A DNA stretch of 64,000 nt. Source: Ophiodon elongatus. Its lineage: Eukaryota; Chordata; Actinopteri; Perciformes; Hexagrammidae. The translations under genes and the position numbers were made by a program. The stretch is from assembly GCA_016806645.1 (NCBI GenBank), contig JACSYO010000977.1, forward strand, positions 616,070 to 680,069. The letters run 5' to 3'. Numbering within the stretch: the first letter of the stretch is position 1; each line of letters starts with the position of its first letter. Of this stretch, positions 14,116-27,494 are shown in pieces. The notes below the pieces were generated by a model that did no database searches, was not told the DNA's origin, and saw only the letters and a list, made by a program, of their open reading frames with translations.

Positions 14116-15330
14116 AATGAAAATATCCACTGGGAAATGTACTGTGGAAACTCTGAGCGGAGTTCACATCTAGAAAAAATGCACATAATCACTGGACTAC
14201 CACCGGTGGCTTATTATGTTGAATGGTCCAGATTATTCTGGAACTGCCCAGACAATGGATTCAAAACATTCCTTTAACCTCAGAATGTCTCAAAGTTTGA
14301 TAGAGAAAGGTTTGAAACAGGGAAAATCACCAAGAGAGGAATGGTGCCTTTCAAATAAAATAATAAAGTCTCAAACAGAGGAAGAAAGCGGTGAGAGGGC
14401 AGTATAAATGTGTTGGCATAAAAAAGAGGGGAGAGAAGGACTTATTTCACATGTTCTTAATGACCCATTCATCACCTTACGGAAACCAAAATAAGGCTTT
14501 TCTCTGCTTGACAGTGTTGAGGTTATTTGTTTTAATTCACGTTGGCGTGTACCACAGGGAGCTGCTGTTCGTCACTTTCTGCTCATTGTGGAAATTCTGA
14601 CACAGAACTGCCAGTTGCTGTTGCCTCTGTTTTTTGTTGAATGTGGAGGACTGGCAGTGTTTTTTTTTCTCATGGCCGTGCGTGTATGTTAGTGCATGTG
14701 AGTGTGTGTGTCCCGCTGGCTAGCCAGTCTACCACTCTCCCAGGTTTACACCATTAGCTATTTGTTGCTAATACTGAATGATAATGAAATGACATTTTTT
14801 CATTATGAATCAATACAAATATGGTGTGTTTTAAAAAATAGCAGATAGTCATAGTGAGAAAAAATAAATCCTGGAAGAAAGATTTTGATGCATCAAGATG
14901 TTAACCGATAGATAGATAACCGTTCCTTAATCGCATCGTAGCCCTCGGATTCGAAATACGAATCGTGGGGTGCCGAGAGACTCCCACCCCTAGGTAGTAA
15001 TTCAGGTAGTTTAGTCCAGTGGTTACCAATCTAGGGGTTGGGTCCCTCCAAAGGCTCACAAGAAAAATCTGAGGGGTCAAGACATGATTAGTGGGAGACG
15101 AAAGAAGAAATAAACAAAGCTCTGCTACACAAATGTGTAGTTTTTTTTCCCTCTTTGTTTTTAATGAAAATAATAGATCCTATTACCACTTTGGGCTAGA
15201 AACACTCATTTAAATGAAACCACCTGAGCGTTCTGGAGGGGAAATGTCTCTTTGATGGAACTGATAACAACATCTGACACAGTTTTTTTGTAAAGGGCTT
15301 TGTAGTGTATTTCCTCATCTTATAACCTTT
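14116..15330. other. Intergenic segment, no gene recognised
   Basis: AT-rich DNA with no recognisable coding or RNA feature. Confidence 0.4.
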
Positions 15331-15354
15331 TTTTTTAATCTTTATTTAAAAAGA

Positions 15355-15485
15355 ATCACTTTATTTGTCAGTTGAATGTAGTGGAGTAAAAAGTACAATA
15401 TTTCCCTGTGAAATGTAGTGGAGTAGAACCATAAAGTAGCAAAATGTAAGTACTCAAGTAAAGTATAAGTACCTTCAAATTGTAT
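15355..15485. mobile_element. hAT-like non-autonomous element fragment
   Basis: Contains GTAGTGGAGTAAAAAGTAC, GAAATGTAGTGGAGTAGAA and TACTCAAGTAAAGTATAAGT. These are typical of a common teleost MITE family whose ends read GTACTYAAGTA. Only an internal piece is clear. A related piece occurs at 21,050-21,150. Confidence 0.6.
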
Positions 15486-15874
15486 CTTAATAAGTATGCT
15501 GTACCGCATACAGCTGTTAGAATCTTTAACACATCTGTCCAAATGTACAACTTCCCACCCACAGAGTAAGAGACAGCACATGGAGTCTCACCACTAATTG
15601 TGAGCAGTTGCTTTCAGTTGGGGTTTTTAGATTTGAATAATCGTTCTCTAGTGTGATGTTATAATTATGCTCATGAGATTTTAATCTTTGCGATGTGGTA
15701 CATGGAAACAGTTCCACATTAACTAAGGCTGGAGCAGCTAATTATGCAAAGCCACAATGTCCAAAACAGAGCGTCAGATTCTGTGCCAACCACAACCACT
15801 GATGCTTAGTGATCGGAAATCTGTGTATGCTGGTCAACAAAATGTTTCATCCACCTGTCACATTTGATAAAACA

Positions 15875-16025
15875 TACATTACATGGCCATAAGTACGTGG
15901 ACCCCATGAACATCTCATCTGAAGACCGTGGCCTCCACTCTTCTGGTTTGGAAGCGGGCCAGCAAGGTCCAACACTGATGTTGGTTGAGAAGGTCCGGCT
16001 CGCAGGCAGTGTTCCAGATTCCAAG
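15875..16025. mobile_element. DNA-transposon-derived repeat fragment
   Basis: ACATGGCCATAAGTACGTGG at the left and CACTGATGTTGGTTGAGAAG at the right match the pattern of an abundant fish non-autonomous DNA transposon I recall. A central piece is missing relative to that memory. The family name is left open. Confidence 0.5.
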
Positions 16026-17944
16026 CTGAAATCTCTCAGCTGTGGCTCAGGGGTTAGAGAAGTTATAAAAGGGCTCTCGTAGTATACATTTAAGACATTG
16101 TGTAAATTGTATGCTAAATTCAGGATTTTGCCCTAAAACATGTTGGCGGAGATGAGGTTTTCGAATCATGACTAGCACACATTACTAACTTTGAAAAATG
16201 GCTTCAAATGCAAAAGAAAATGTGTAAAGCTTAGAGTCATCACAACATGATTAAAGCAAAAAAGTTTGAACTCCTCTTTCCAAATGTCAGACTGTTCCAT
16301 GTTTGGAAAAGGAGTTGGGCCGTGGAGTGATATGAAGTGATGAAATGGTGAAGTGGTGAGTGTGAGAGGAAATCAGGGGACTTCATTTAAACAATGAGCT
16401 ATTTGACATCTGGACGTTTTGCTGGGGTTCACGAGAGAACACATCCCCAGGCCTTTCATATTCACTGACCAAATATTGAATCATCTCCTCTCCAGACGAT
16501 GACAAAGCTGGCACTTCTCACTTCTTTACTTTGTTTGCTTATAAATGATTTAGATCGCTCAAGGGACGTCTATATCCTTGTGCAAGCAGTGTATGTACAG
16601 TCTTGGAGTATGTACAGTGTTACATGGTCATTCTTTGGTAGTGCCTAGATACAGTCTTCAGCCTGTAAAACTGGTGCGAGTATGTGTTTAAAAATGTTCA
16701 GCTTGTCAGAATCACAAAGACCTCAACACATACTCTGATAAACTGATGGGCATATTTTTATTTTAATCACATTTTTATCCAGAGCCGTACTCAAGAGTTT
16801 AGGAGTACTGAGGTCATGTGAAAGTGTAGGTTGAATTTCCGCACACTGTCAGCACTGCATTTATTATGGACAAAAGATTTTGGTCATGGACCCTTCACCA
16901 GGGATCCTTACAAACGCTGAAGTCCAAATTCGTCCTGGTACAACCTCCCCTCCCTGATGGTCTGGGCACACCAAGCGCAAAATTAATATTTGCCTCTTGT
17001 TCCTCATGCCAGTTAGACCGCGGCATCATTTCTGTTTGTTCATTTCTCGCTAGAGTTTCTTTGAATTTACTTTGTATTTAATCTCGCTGTGCAAAGAGTT
17101 TGCTTTTTGTTTGGTGTGAACAAACCATAAGAAAAGTTTGATTGGAAACTTACTTTATATTTAAAAGCAAAATGTTTTCTGTGAAAAAAACTATTTCAGT
17201 ATAATAAACATAAATGAAATCACAGCCAGTGGTTTGTGAAGTATCTCCTTCTATCACATGGAAAATGTCGGCTTGGAATATCTTTTGGCCAAATGGCTAA
17301 TACCCCCTGAGTAAAGAGCTTTCTTGTAACCTATTTCTTTCTGATACCTTATTTTTGGGGAATATGTCCACACAAGGGATACACATATTACGATACTTAG
17401 GTTAATGTGATCGAAAGTAGCTCAGGTTTCAAATGTTGGTGAAACATTTGAAAAGTCGTTTTAAGGATGCAGGACTTTCTTTTGGAGTCAAATCCCTATT
17501 CCTAACTTCCAAAACCCCTATTTTATTAAATTGAAATAGATTGAATCTCATTATTAACCCTATTATTCTGTGTAACTTAACTTTCAAAAGTACTCTTCAA
17601 TACTGGGTTTTGTTGTTATGATACTTGTTTGATGTTGTGAGTTCAACTAAATCTGTCCTTTACAGTATGAACTTTTATTTTGTGTTTATTCTGGTGTCCC
17701 CTGTGGACAGAAGGGGTAGTGTTTCCATGAGCACCACAGCCTTGTGTCGTAAAGATCTACAGCACCCAAAAAAACTCTCATTTTACTGCAGACAGGTGTG
17801 GCGGTCTGCTGTGCGCAGTCCTGGTTCTGGTTCTCCCGTGCCTCCCTTTCCTCCAGCGGGCCCCGCAATATGGCCTGGTCCTCCAGCAGCGTGGTGTGTT
17901 GGCTCCCAGCCGGGACCGGTGGAGCAGCAAAGCTCTGCGCCTGG
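16026..17944. other. Intergenic segment, no gene recognised
   Basis: Mostly AT-rich. 17,690-17,945 becomes GC-rich and is open on both strands, but shows no domain or splice structure I recognise. A second GC-rich patch lies at 18,250-18,400, beyond the TA microsatellite. Confidence 0.4.
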
Positions 17945-17954
17945 CCACAGGAGG

Positions 17955-18011
17955 ATATATATATATGTGTATGTGTGTGTGTATATATATATATATAGGT
18001 ATATATATATG

Positions 18012-18068
<57 letters not shown>

Positions 18069-18085
18069 GTATATGTATATGTGTA
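17955..18085. repeat. (TA)n / (TATG)n microsatellite
   Basis: Long alternating TATATA with interspersed ATGTAT and GTGTGT blocks. Predicted tyrosine/isoleucine-rich peptides across it are artefacts of the repeat. Confidence 0.95.
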
Positions 18086-18919
18086 TTTTATCCCTTTGTG
18101 TAATTGTATTTTAATGTATCTTATTTACTCAGGTTTGAATCCTTTTATTCCTGGAATAATTTTATCTTATTTCTCTTTTCTTTTTTATAACATCTCTCTT
18201 TTTCTTAGGTGTTAAATGGAAGTCGATAAGGGATTTTAACTCCACAGATTATTTGCTCCCCGTGCTGCCCGTGCTCCTTGTGGCCCTCGCAAGAAGGCCA
18301 CAGCTCCTACCCAAACCTAGCCCAGCAGCGGAGCCGGATCCGGGTCAGTCCGTGGTGGGCTGGTCGCACTGCAGTCTGAGCTAAAGGAGTTTAGTCACTG
18401 GGAATCGAACCTGACGACAGGCAGAAGAATAACTATTTAGAAATAGCCAATCTCATCTCATGTCTCATTTGCTTATGTAGGTCATATAGAGGCATCAGTA
18501 TTAAATTGAGATTGTTTCATAACCAGTTAAAAGTTTAAATATTAATGAGGGGATTAATCTACAAACATAACATTGGACCAACATTCAACTTCCAACATTT
18601 AACTCACTTAACAGCCAGAGGGCTCATTTTAATTTCCAATTGCATATATTTGAGCACTATGTCAGCTGCTCATCTTTTCAAGCTAATCTTAAATCAACTG
18701 GAAGACTAAAGGCAGTAAAATAATCCTATAAAATAATGAATGAAAAAATAAACGAGATGACCTTTATAGAATGTTATTGGCTTCTGGTTTTATTCAAGCT
18801 TCAGCTCCTCTTTGACCCCTACCTTTTAAGGATGTCAATATTTGTACCTCTCTGTAACTGTTTATTGTGTATAGGTCTTCATTCAAAACAGGAAAGAAAA
18901 GAATGAGTTGCTCGTGTAT

Positions 18920-19712
18920 ATTAGAAAGTCTAAATTGTGTTTATTTACTCCGATACCCAGATGAAACACACATTTTAGTAAAACCAAATGAAACAAAAAA
19001 TTTAAAAAAAGCTTGACAATTACATTACATTTCTCAACAGCTGGAACTGTGTGTGTTTGAGGCAGTGGATCCAGAAGTGCACTTAACATTACATTATTGT
19101 TTGGTCATTGTCATTATGAAATAATAAACCACCATACAAGACTTGTGTAAACATTGCTGTGGATTCTGTGAATGTAAAATAGTGAAGTAATGATTCCACA
19201 GGGATCAAGTGTGTTTTAAAACAATATAAATCAATAAAAGTCAATGTTGCGATGTGAATGTGGAATGTAAAATACATAATATAAAAGAAAGATGACTGCA
19301 TTGAATAATGCCAGTCCTGCTTGTACTGATGTATTGCTAATCTCTGTCCAAGATATTCATATATGTTTCTTGCTTAATTATAAAACTGCTTTTTTCTTTT
19401 AAAAATACAAAGACTCATATGATGAAAATGTGACGTTACAAAACTGAATGCACCTAACAACTCCATTGATAAAACAAACATACTATGTAGCACCAGAAGG
19501 TTAAAACTAATCATGCAGCAAATCGTGTTGCCTTCCTTCTTGTTGTAAAAAAGGACTACTTCAAGAATCTTTTTTTCGGGTATAAAGTCAATTTGTTTGT
19601 GGAATCCAGTGCAGCCACCATTGCTTTGGTATCACATCCTTACAGTATGGCCATTTTGGATGATTCTCCTCAGAATCCCCTAAACAGAGGGGGAAGCCGG
19701 CCATGTTTTTTC
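18920..19712 (-). other. col6a3: Likely 3' UTR of col6a3
   Basis: Follows the TAG stop at 19,713-19,715. It is AT-rich and non-coding, and ends near the first AATAAA. The left end is approximate and inferred. Confidence 0.5.
18940..18945 (-). promoter_or_regulatory. Candidate polyadenylation signal of col6a3
   Basis: AATAAA on the minus strand, about 770 bp downstream of the stop codon. A second AATAAA lies at 18,861-18,866. Which one is used cannot be told from sequence alone. Confidence 0.4.
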
Positions 19713-19753
19713 CTATGTTCTTATTGCAGCGATGACTCCTTGGTTGAGGGGTG
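19713..19753 (-). CDS. col6a3: col6a3 terminal coding exon (C-terminal tail and stop)
   Basis: The acceptor CATCACCAG precedes it. The reading frame, carried over in phase 1, gives [13 protein letters not shown] and then TAG. This resembles the human C-terminal tail, which also places GVI shortly after the last Kunitz cysteine. That similarity is what identifies this tiny exon 1.6 kb from its neighbour. Confidence 0.85.
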
Positions 19754-22700
19754 CTGGTGATGAATGGAAAAGAAAAACGGAGTTAGCCATTTAACAAAGA
19801 GACTTCTTTACATGTTAACATTATATCGCTATAACGTTTTCACTTCTAAATGACTCAAACTATCTCCTGGATAGAGAGTGTGATCAAAGAGTGAACGCAC
19901 TAAATTATAATTAATAATTGAAGTGGCATACAATCTGCAGATACTTACGGGAAGCACATTGTATTCACAGATTAAAGGAATAATTGGAGACCTTACGTTG
20001 CAATTATGACTTATTTATCTTAATTATTATGCATCAGTTACAAGATGTTTACATCATAATGATGAGATATTTATAATGTATTGTCTTTTATTAGGCGCTT
20101 TGTGCTATCTGATCTAGAAAGGTGCTATGTACAGTAAATATACAGTTACTCACTTACTTACTACTATTTATCTTTATTATTCTGTATCTTGTAATTATTA
20201 GACATGGATTTCATTATTATAGGATTCATCTACTGTCGTCAATGTATCCAAAGGAACAGATTTAGATTCTTGTGGTAGTCGGGTCAGTTAAAGAAAGGGC
20301 ACGATGAGTTTTAGCCAAATGCTGTCGGTTATGTTTCAATTTGTATCAAAGGTGCAGTGAGTTGCCATGGAAACTTGAACTTGGTGCAGTCTTTGGTGCA
20401 TTTTATCTCATTGCTTTTTTAAAGTCTGTACTTGTCTGAAGAAGTATTCACATCCTTTACTAATGTAGTACACTGTCCATGATTCTCATTGTTTTCACAG
20501 TAATAGAACAGTATTCTCAACAGTTTCCCACTGTAGCTAAAGGTTACTGTACGTTTTTAATGCAACTGTAAATCTAAATACAGCAATGCTGACTGACAAC
20601 CACAAACCTCCATCTTCAGATGAAAGACTGCCCTTGATTTCAGAGCAATATTTTGTATTTTTGTAAGTTTTGACATCAGAGTGACTTTGATGTTCTGTAA
20701 CATTACCAATAAATCACTGTTAAGGCAGAGCTAAAGTAGATGTCTAATGTTAGTGTAGCATTACTGCCCTGTTAGCTTGAGTTAGAAGCTGATTAAATTA
20801 GCATTAATAGCTTAAACAAAGATACTTGATTGACACATTTGATTTTAAAACATTTCTTAGTATATTGAGGCTGAAGACCAAAGTTAACTAAATGTTCTTT
20901 GTTATTTAATGGAGCCTTGAGTTTGGCTTTGAATGTTAGCATGTAACCTTCATGTTAGGGGGCAGTCTTTTTGATTTTAGTTTGACTGGCTTGTCTGTTC
21001 TCTTTCGTCCACAAGGTGGCATCAGAATAACACACACAATATTCCTCTCTGTGGTGTAATTAAGTACATAGGAGCAGAAAACAGAAATACTCAAGTAAAG
21101 TAAAAGTACCTCAACTTTGAGTAACTGTACTCAGTTATTTTCCACCACAGTGTGAACCCACAAACAGACTAATGGGAGACTCTGTGTCACAACTTGATCT
21201 TCCAGTGTTCCTACTGATGGAATGTGTAGAACTATCAAACCCGTCAATCACTGAGATACTAAGTCATATAGTCTTTTGACAACAACTGATCAGTGATACT
21301 GAGAGGTTATTACTATGAACAAAACATGTACCTGGTTTTCCGCAAGCCTTAACACACTGCTGATGCGTTTCGAAGCGATTCTGGTTCCCGCCGCAGCCTC
21401 CATACCAGAAGCGTGTGCAGCTCTTGCTGGTGGCATCGAAGTGCCACTTGAGGACAAATTTGGCACAAGTACCTTCATCTTTGGGAAGCTGGCAAATGTC
21501 CACGGCTGTAGAGTCTGCTGTAGAAGTGATAACAAAGAATAATTCCTCAAGGATTTACTCTGTTTTCAGATACTCTATTCACCGTGAAGGCTTGCCAGAA
21601 AAACTAAGTTTGCTTTGTGAACTCCAAGTAACACTGGCTGAGTAATTGATACACAAATGGACATGTTGTGGCTGAAGTATTCAATTAAATATAAACAACA
21701 GTATGTGGTGCAATCAGCGGTTAATATAGCATTACCATTATACATAATAAATAGCAATGGCAGCATTTTGCCAGTGACCTGTTTGTGTTGTGGAATGGAA
21801 ATTGATATAATAATTGTAACTGTTTCAAGGAAGGAACAAAAGCACTTCCATCGCAGCTGACTTTTGTTCCATAATCTTCCATAATCACGACCAACAGTGT
21901 ATTTGGTTTGGAGTCGACTTTGTACTACTGTCATTATCTTGTGCCAATTAACTCCAACGCCAAAACAGTACAGAGAACTTGAAACAGCTCTGAATGAGGA
22001 CTGCTGCCAACAAAACAAACAGCAAAGAAGTCTTTCAATTTATTTTCTCTGGCTCGCTCCTGTGACAAAAGCATAACCTTCTCAGTTTTCAAGGCTTGGC
22101 TTTGCACTTGTTCCGTCAGTCATCTAGAACCTCTGACGGTCAGCGGAGGAGGTTGGTGGGTTTCAAGTTGCATACAAAGGATTTATTGTTTAGAGAAGTG
22201 AGCCCAGTTTGTGGAAATTTAATTATGTAACAATGATATAAGGTGCATAACTGTCGACTTGATCTCCTGATATGCCCAACATCAGGGGTGGTCTGAAAAG
22301 GGTTTGATTCAGATCATGTTTTGGGTGTGTGGATTTGCTTGTTTAAAATTAGACATGGAAGGAAGTGCTTTCCTTTCCCATTGGCCTGCATTTGCATGGA
22401 ATGCACTTTAACCCACATCAAAGTCAGTTATGTCTTCCAAACAGGGAAGTAACAGTTATGTAATACTCTAGGCCTATAACAACCTAGTCATGTTATTCAG
22501 ATCTCACCAGGAGTCGGGAGGATCTCCACCTGTTCAACCTGCTGAACGTTTTGCTGAGGCTCTGGCACTGTGGAAACATAAAAGCATAAATGAGCTTTAA
22601 GCTTAATAAAACAGAATGCAACAACACTGCAATGTGGATTTAAATGATCAGAGACATTTTCTCAGATGTAATCTTCATCTGTCATAAATTATGCACATCA

Positions 22701-25700
22701 GTAATTTGCTCTTTTTCCTACTTTAACTTCTCAGCACACTTCTGTACATACTTACGTACAAACATACTTCTGTAGAAAGATGCAATCCACATTTCCCCAA
22801 TACTTGATGTGATCAGTGAAGGTTTTTACAAACATTTTCAGAAATATAAGTAAAATTCTAATTGACTGTTTGTTAAGCCTTGCTCCCTTAATTATTTAAC
22901 ATTGAAATTATGCAGTAATTCTTAAAAGATTGGTTTTGGATTTCGCGCAAAAGCAAACGAAGGACGTTCCTCAATTCTAGCCAACACCCATGGATTTTGT
23001 TGGTTTGAAATGCCAACTGTTGCTGGTAGATTTGATCAACTGTAGCTAGCCAGCAAAAGCTAAAGCTGCAGCAGCAGCTTTGTGTGTTGGTTGAAAACAC
23101 ATAAAGGGTCTGAAATATGCACGTGATAGCTACATACATAATATCATACTAAAAGACAGAAGCCAAAGCTACATGTCTCATCATCCTCACCAACTGGTGA
23201 GCTATGTGGAAGGCACGGAAATAAAGGAACAGCATTCTTTGTGTACTGCCGAGTACAGCCAGTTAGTGCATAGAAATACATTGAAAATTTAAATGGTATT
23301 TTCTTCTGACATAACCGTTGGATGGATATACTATACTATTGGATGAACGATAGAAAAACATGCCCGAACAAGCTAGGTAGTGGCATGCCTTAAGGTTTTT
23401 AAAACACTATGCTTCACTTTTACAAGAGTAAAAGCTTCAAGGATGCAGAAGAACTGATGAGTTTGGTAAATGTTACAGTTGATTCTTTACACTTTTCCTA
23501 CTTAGTTTTTCTTTTTGAGTAGTGAAGAAAAAATAAACCACCCTCCAAACTAGCATCCCTCTACCATCCCTCTTCCAAAATCCAGAGCGTGACAGGCCTG
23601 GCGTGCCTAGTTACAGTTGCCAAGCCGTGATTAGACAATCGCTGTTTATGGAGTGAGGTTTAGCAAACAGTCTTTGTCGGTTTTGAATCTGGACTTGAAT
23701 TTCATAAAATGCTGCGTTATATATCACGGCATCACACCGGGCGGAGGCACATTCCCCTCACAGGGCCTGGCACTGACGACCACTTACCTGACCTCATGCA
23801 GTTTTTCAAGCAGAGGGCCTCAGTGTCGAACCTATTGCCATTGCCTCCACAACCTCCATACCAGAACTGGGTACAGATCTCGTTCTTTCTGTCAAAGAAC
23901 CACTTAGCCTGATAGTCTTTGCACGCCATTCCAGGCTCATAGTCAAGTGAGCATGGGTCTGCAAATTCATCGACTAGAACATGCAAAAAGAAAAAGAACA
24001 ACAGCAGTGATGGACGACAGACAGAGAGAGAGAAGATGAGTTTGTGTTAAGATTAAATTAACATCTATGTGAGGCATAGAGCTGCTACTGTGTGCTGTGA
24101 AAGAAGATGGTGTTAATGGACACATTCACATCTGAAGCTTCGGGGAGTTTAAACAGGTCTAATGGAGTCAAACGAGTCTTAGAGCTGAAATGGTTCATTC
24201 TCATAATGCAAAGGGAACAGCATTCAAAATGGCACGACATTCTTCAGAGGGATTGGACTACTGGCATTATTAGGAGTTTGGACATTCGGAAATTAGGCAT
24301 TCAGTAGAAAGAAAGAGGTTTGAGTGTAGGTTTTCATTGGTGAATTGGAAAGTTAGTTATAACTACAGCTACTGTTTTGTTAGTTCATTTCGGTCATAAC
24401 ATCTACATCGCTGTGTTGTCCATGCATGTGACCAATCCCAGAAATCGACCCAGAAATACGTCATCATAGCTATTTATGGTAGAAAAAATTCCACCAGCTG
24501 CATTGTCTGTTATTTTCTTTCTGGGATATTATAGTATGAACTGCAGGGTGCTAATAAAAGCAGCTCACTCTGGGTTATCAAAGTAAAGCACTACCAGACT
24601 ACTTTTTAAAAATGAAGACATAATTGCCACCCTTATGATTATAAATGAATGATACTAGGAAAGGGGAAGAAGACCCTCCTCAAAGACCCTCCTGGATTTA
24701 CGGCCTGTATAGATGTTCTCATATCCCAGTTATGCCTCAAGTGTTCTGTCTTCTAAGAAGCAGCAGCTGTAAGGCTTCACTCTGAAAACAAATATGCACT
24801 CTGTACATCTTCCTCATTGCCTCTATTTTCCCCACAAACAAGAGGCATTTTTCTCCAAAGTGACACAGAGAGCGCAATCTTGACCCTTTTGGTTGTCACA
24901 ACACTTTACAGAAAAAAATTAACTCAAACCAAGACTGTGAGTTTGCGCAGTAGATTTCATATGTTTTCCTGAATGACTCATAGTATATCTTGGCATGTAG
25001 CAGGAAGTTACATGAATAGGCCACTTTATGTTCTTTGAGTTAAAACATCTGGGATTATTTATATGACTAACACTCTGCTTAGGAAACGCAGCTAAATACA
25101 AACATACCATGAACATAAATGCATCAGACACATACTGAATAGAGTAAATATTGAATGGATGTCTGCTGAAAGTTCAAAGACTGCACATTTTTTCTGCTAA
25201 ATAAAAAGTTATGCAGGTTCAAAATTATAGAATGAAGGTCAGAGCAGAAAAAATAAAACATTATGTACACTCAAACACGCACGCATATGCATGTGTGATC
25301 ACTCACCAGTTTCTGGTTTGTCCAGTGGTGTGGTATTTACAGTCCTGAGGCCTTGTCTGGCTGGCTTATGCTCTGGCTTGTGATCTGCTGCTTCTGTCAA
25401 AGGGAAACCATCAGTCATCGGACAGTGTCACCAATATTTGATTTTAGTTTAGCTTGGCTTTCTTTTACTTCTTGTGTGTTATGGGGCATGGGAAATTGCT
25501 GCTTTAAATAATATGTCATGTTGTGGGAGAGAAAAGAAACGTATTAGACACTTGTGTAGAAGTGTTTGGAGACTTACTGGTAGTCATGAAGCCTTTGCGG
25601 GTGGAGACAGTTTGACCCTCTGCAGTGTGAGCGGTGACCACGGCATGGTATGTTTGGGCACTCTCTAAGTTGTCCACGAAAAGCTCTGTGCCCGACACGT

Positions 25701-27448
25701 TGGTTTTCAGCACCAGGGCATGGTCATGCAACCGCATCACCACTACCTCAAAGTAGACAAAGAGCTTGGGGTCTGGGCTGGTCCAACGCAATTTCCAGCT
25801 GCTGGAGGTGACGTTAGAGACGTGCAACTCATCTGCATCTGGGGCTGGAGGTGGGGGGTAGATAAAGTGGTGTCAAGGCAGGATGATGAACAATAAAATA
25901 ACTTGTTGACAGCAGCTGTTTTGGATAAATGTCAGTGTGACTACGATAATGTACTACTTTAGTTGGGTCATGATTGCTGGTTTATGGGCAGCTAATGTCA
26001 GCATTTAGCTATGCATGACCCACTGTAAAGAAACACAGTATTAACCTGTCCAATTCAAACAGCACTAACTGTAACTTTAGTACATCCGCAACTTACCTTT
26101 GTGCTTTCTTTGATGAACTGCTTGGTGGTTTTCATGATGTTTCTGATGTTTCCTATAAATGTACCGATAAATAGAAAATTAAACCATCAATGGTTCCAAA
26201 AATTCACAGAAACCAGTGATTGGTTTAAAAAATAGAACTTACTCCTCTTGTTGTGATGATGTAAAGGGGTTTTTAAGTGGTTGGTCACTCTGGAACCACT
26301 TGCAATTTTTGGAGAGTTCAGGGGACATGAAGAAAGCGTTTTCAACTGAAAAGAAAAATAACATAGAACACAGCGTGTCAGGTTTAGCTGATGCAATAAT
26401 TGGCATCAAGCATAAACTACTAAATATAAAAGTGTTTGCAAAAAGGCAATCCAACCGATTGATTGACAGGTATCCAGATTGGACTTACTGCTGATATACT
26501 TTGGCAAAAGCTGTCCGAAGGTCTGGATGTGTTTGTCGTAAAAGTCTGAGACGCTGTCCAGCCGCTTGAAGAAGACATCTGACGGCTCACTAGCCATGCG
26601 TGACAAGACATGGACGTCTCCAGCACTCAACTTCTCACCCACACTCAGGATAACCAGGAAGTAGCCTCTGCACTTGACCTCAGTGGCAATACGCACCAGC
26701 TGCTCCTCTTCTTCTGCCACACTCCCCGTCACAAAGAGCAAAAGCACTCTCCTGTCCCGGTGGAGAGGCGCCTTCTCAAACACCTGCTGCACTGTCGATT
26801 CGATAGCCGCTGCCAGTGCCCGGCCACCCTCTAACTGCGGGGTCTTCTCCAGTAGAAATTTGACAACGTCCTGAGCTGAGTGGTGCTCGGTCAAACCAAT
26901 ATCCACATGGATGGGGGAGCCCGTTTTGTTCTGGACGAACTCGTAAGGTGCTTGCTGGATGACGGACACCCTGGCGTGGTTAACGGATGATGTGGGATTT
27001 GACGACACTTGTAGCTGCTCCACTATGTGCGCGATGTAACGCTTAATCTCGGTAAAGACTGTTGGGTAGGTAGACTCAGAGCTGTCTATGACGAAAGCCA
27101 TGTCGATGTCCACGTCTGTGGTGGAAGACCTCCTATCTCGGCTGGGCGCTGGGGGAACGTAGTCACACATTTGGTCCGGAGAGCAGGTGTCTGAAAAAGG
27201 AAAACACATAATGCAATGTTACTTTCATTGTTACATGAAGGTAATGCATTTATAGCTAGAATTTTTTTTATTGAGATTCTGCTTCAGCCAGTGTACTACC
27301 CTGGGATATGTTTTTCTACAATGGTGATGTCACACAAGGTTAAAATATATTATGATTGGGGATAACCTTTCTTATTGTGTGAGTGAAATTGTGAAAATAT
27401 ATTGTACAGTATGATAATAATACAAATAAAAATAATAATAATAAGATG

Positions 27449-27494
<46 letters not shown>

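Noticed and set aside
17625..18215. 196-residue open frame on the plus strand and its minus-strand partner
   Set aside because: A large part is translation of the TA microsatellite; the rest has no recognisable domain.
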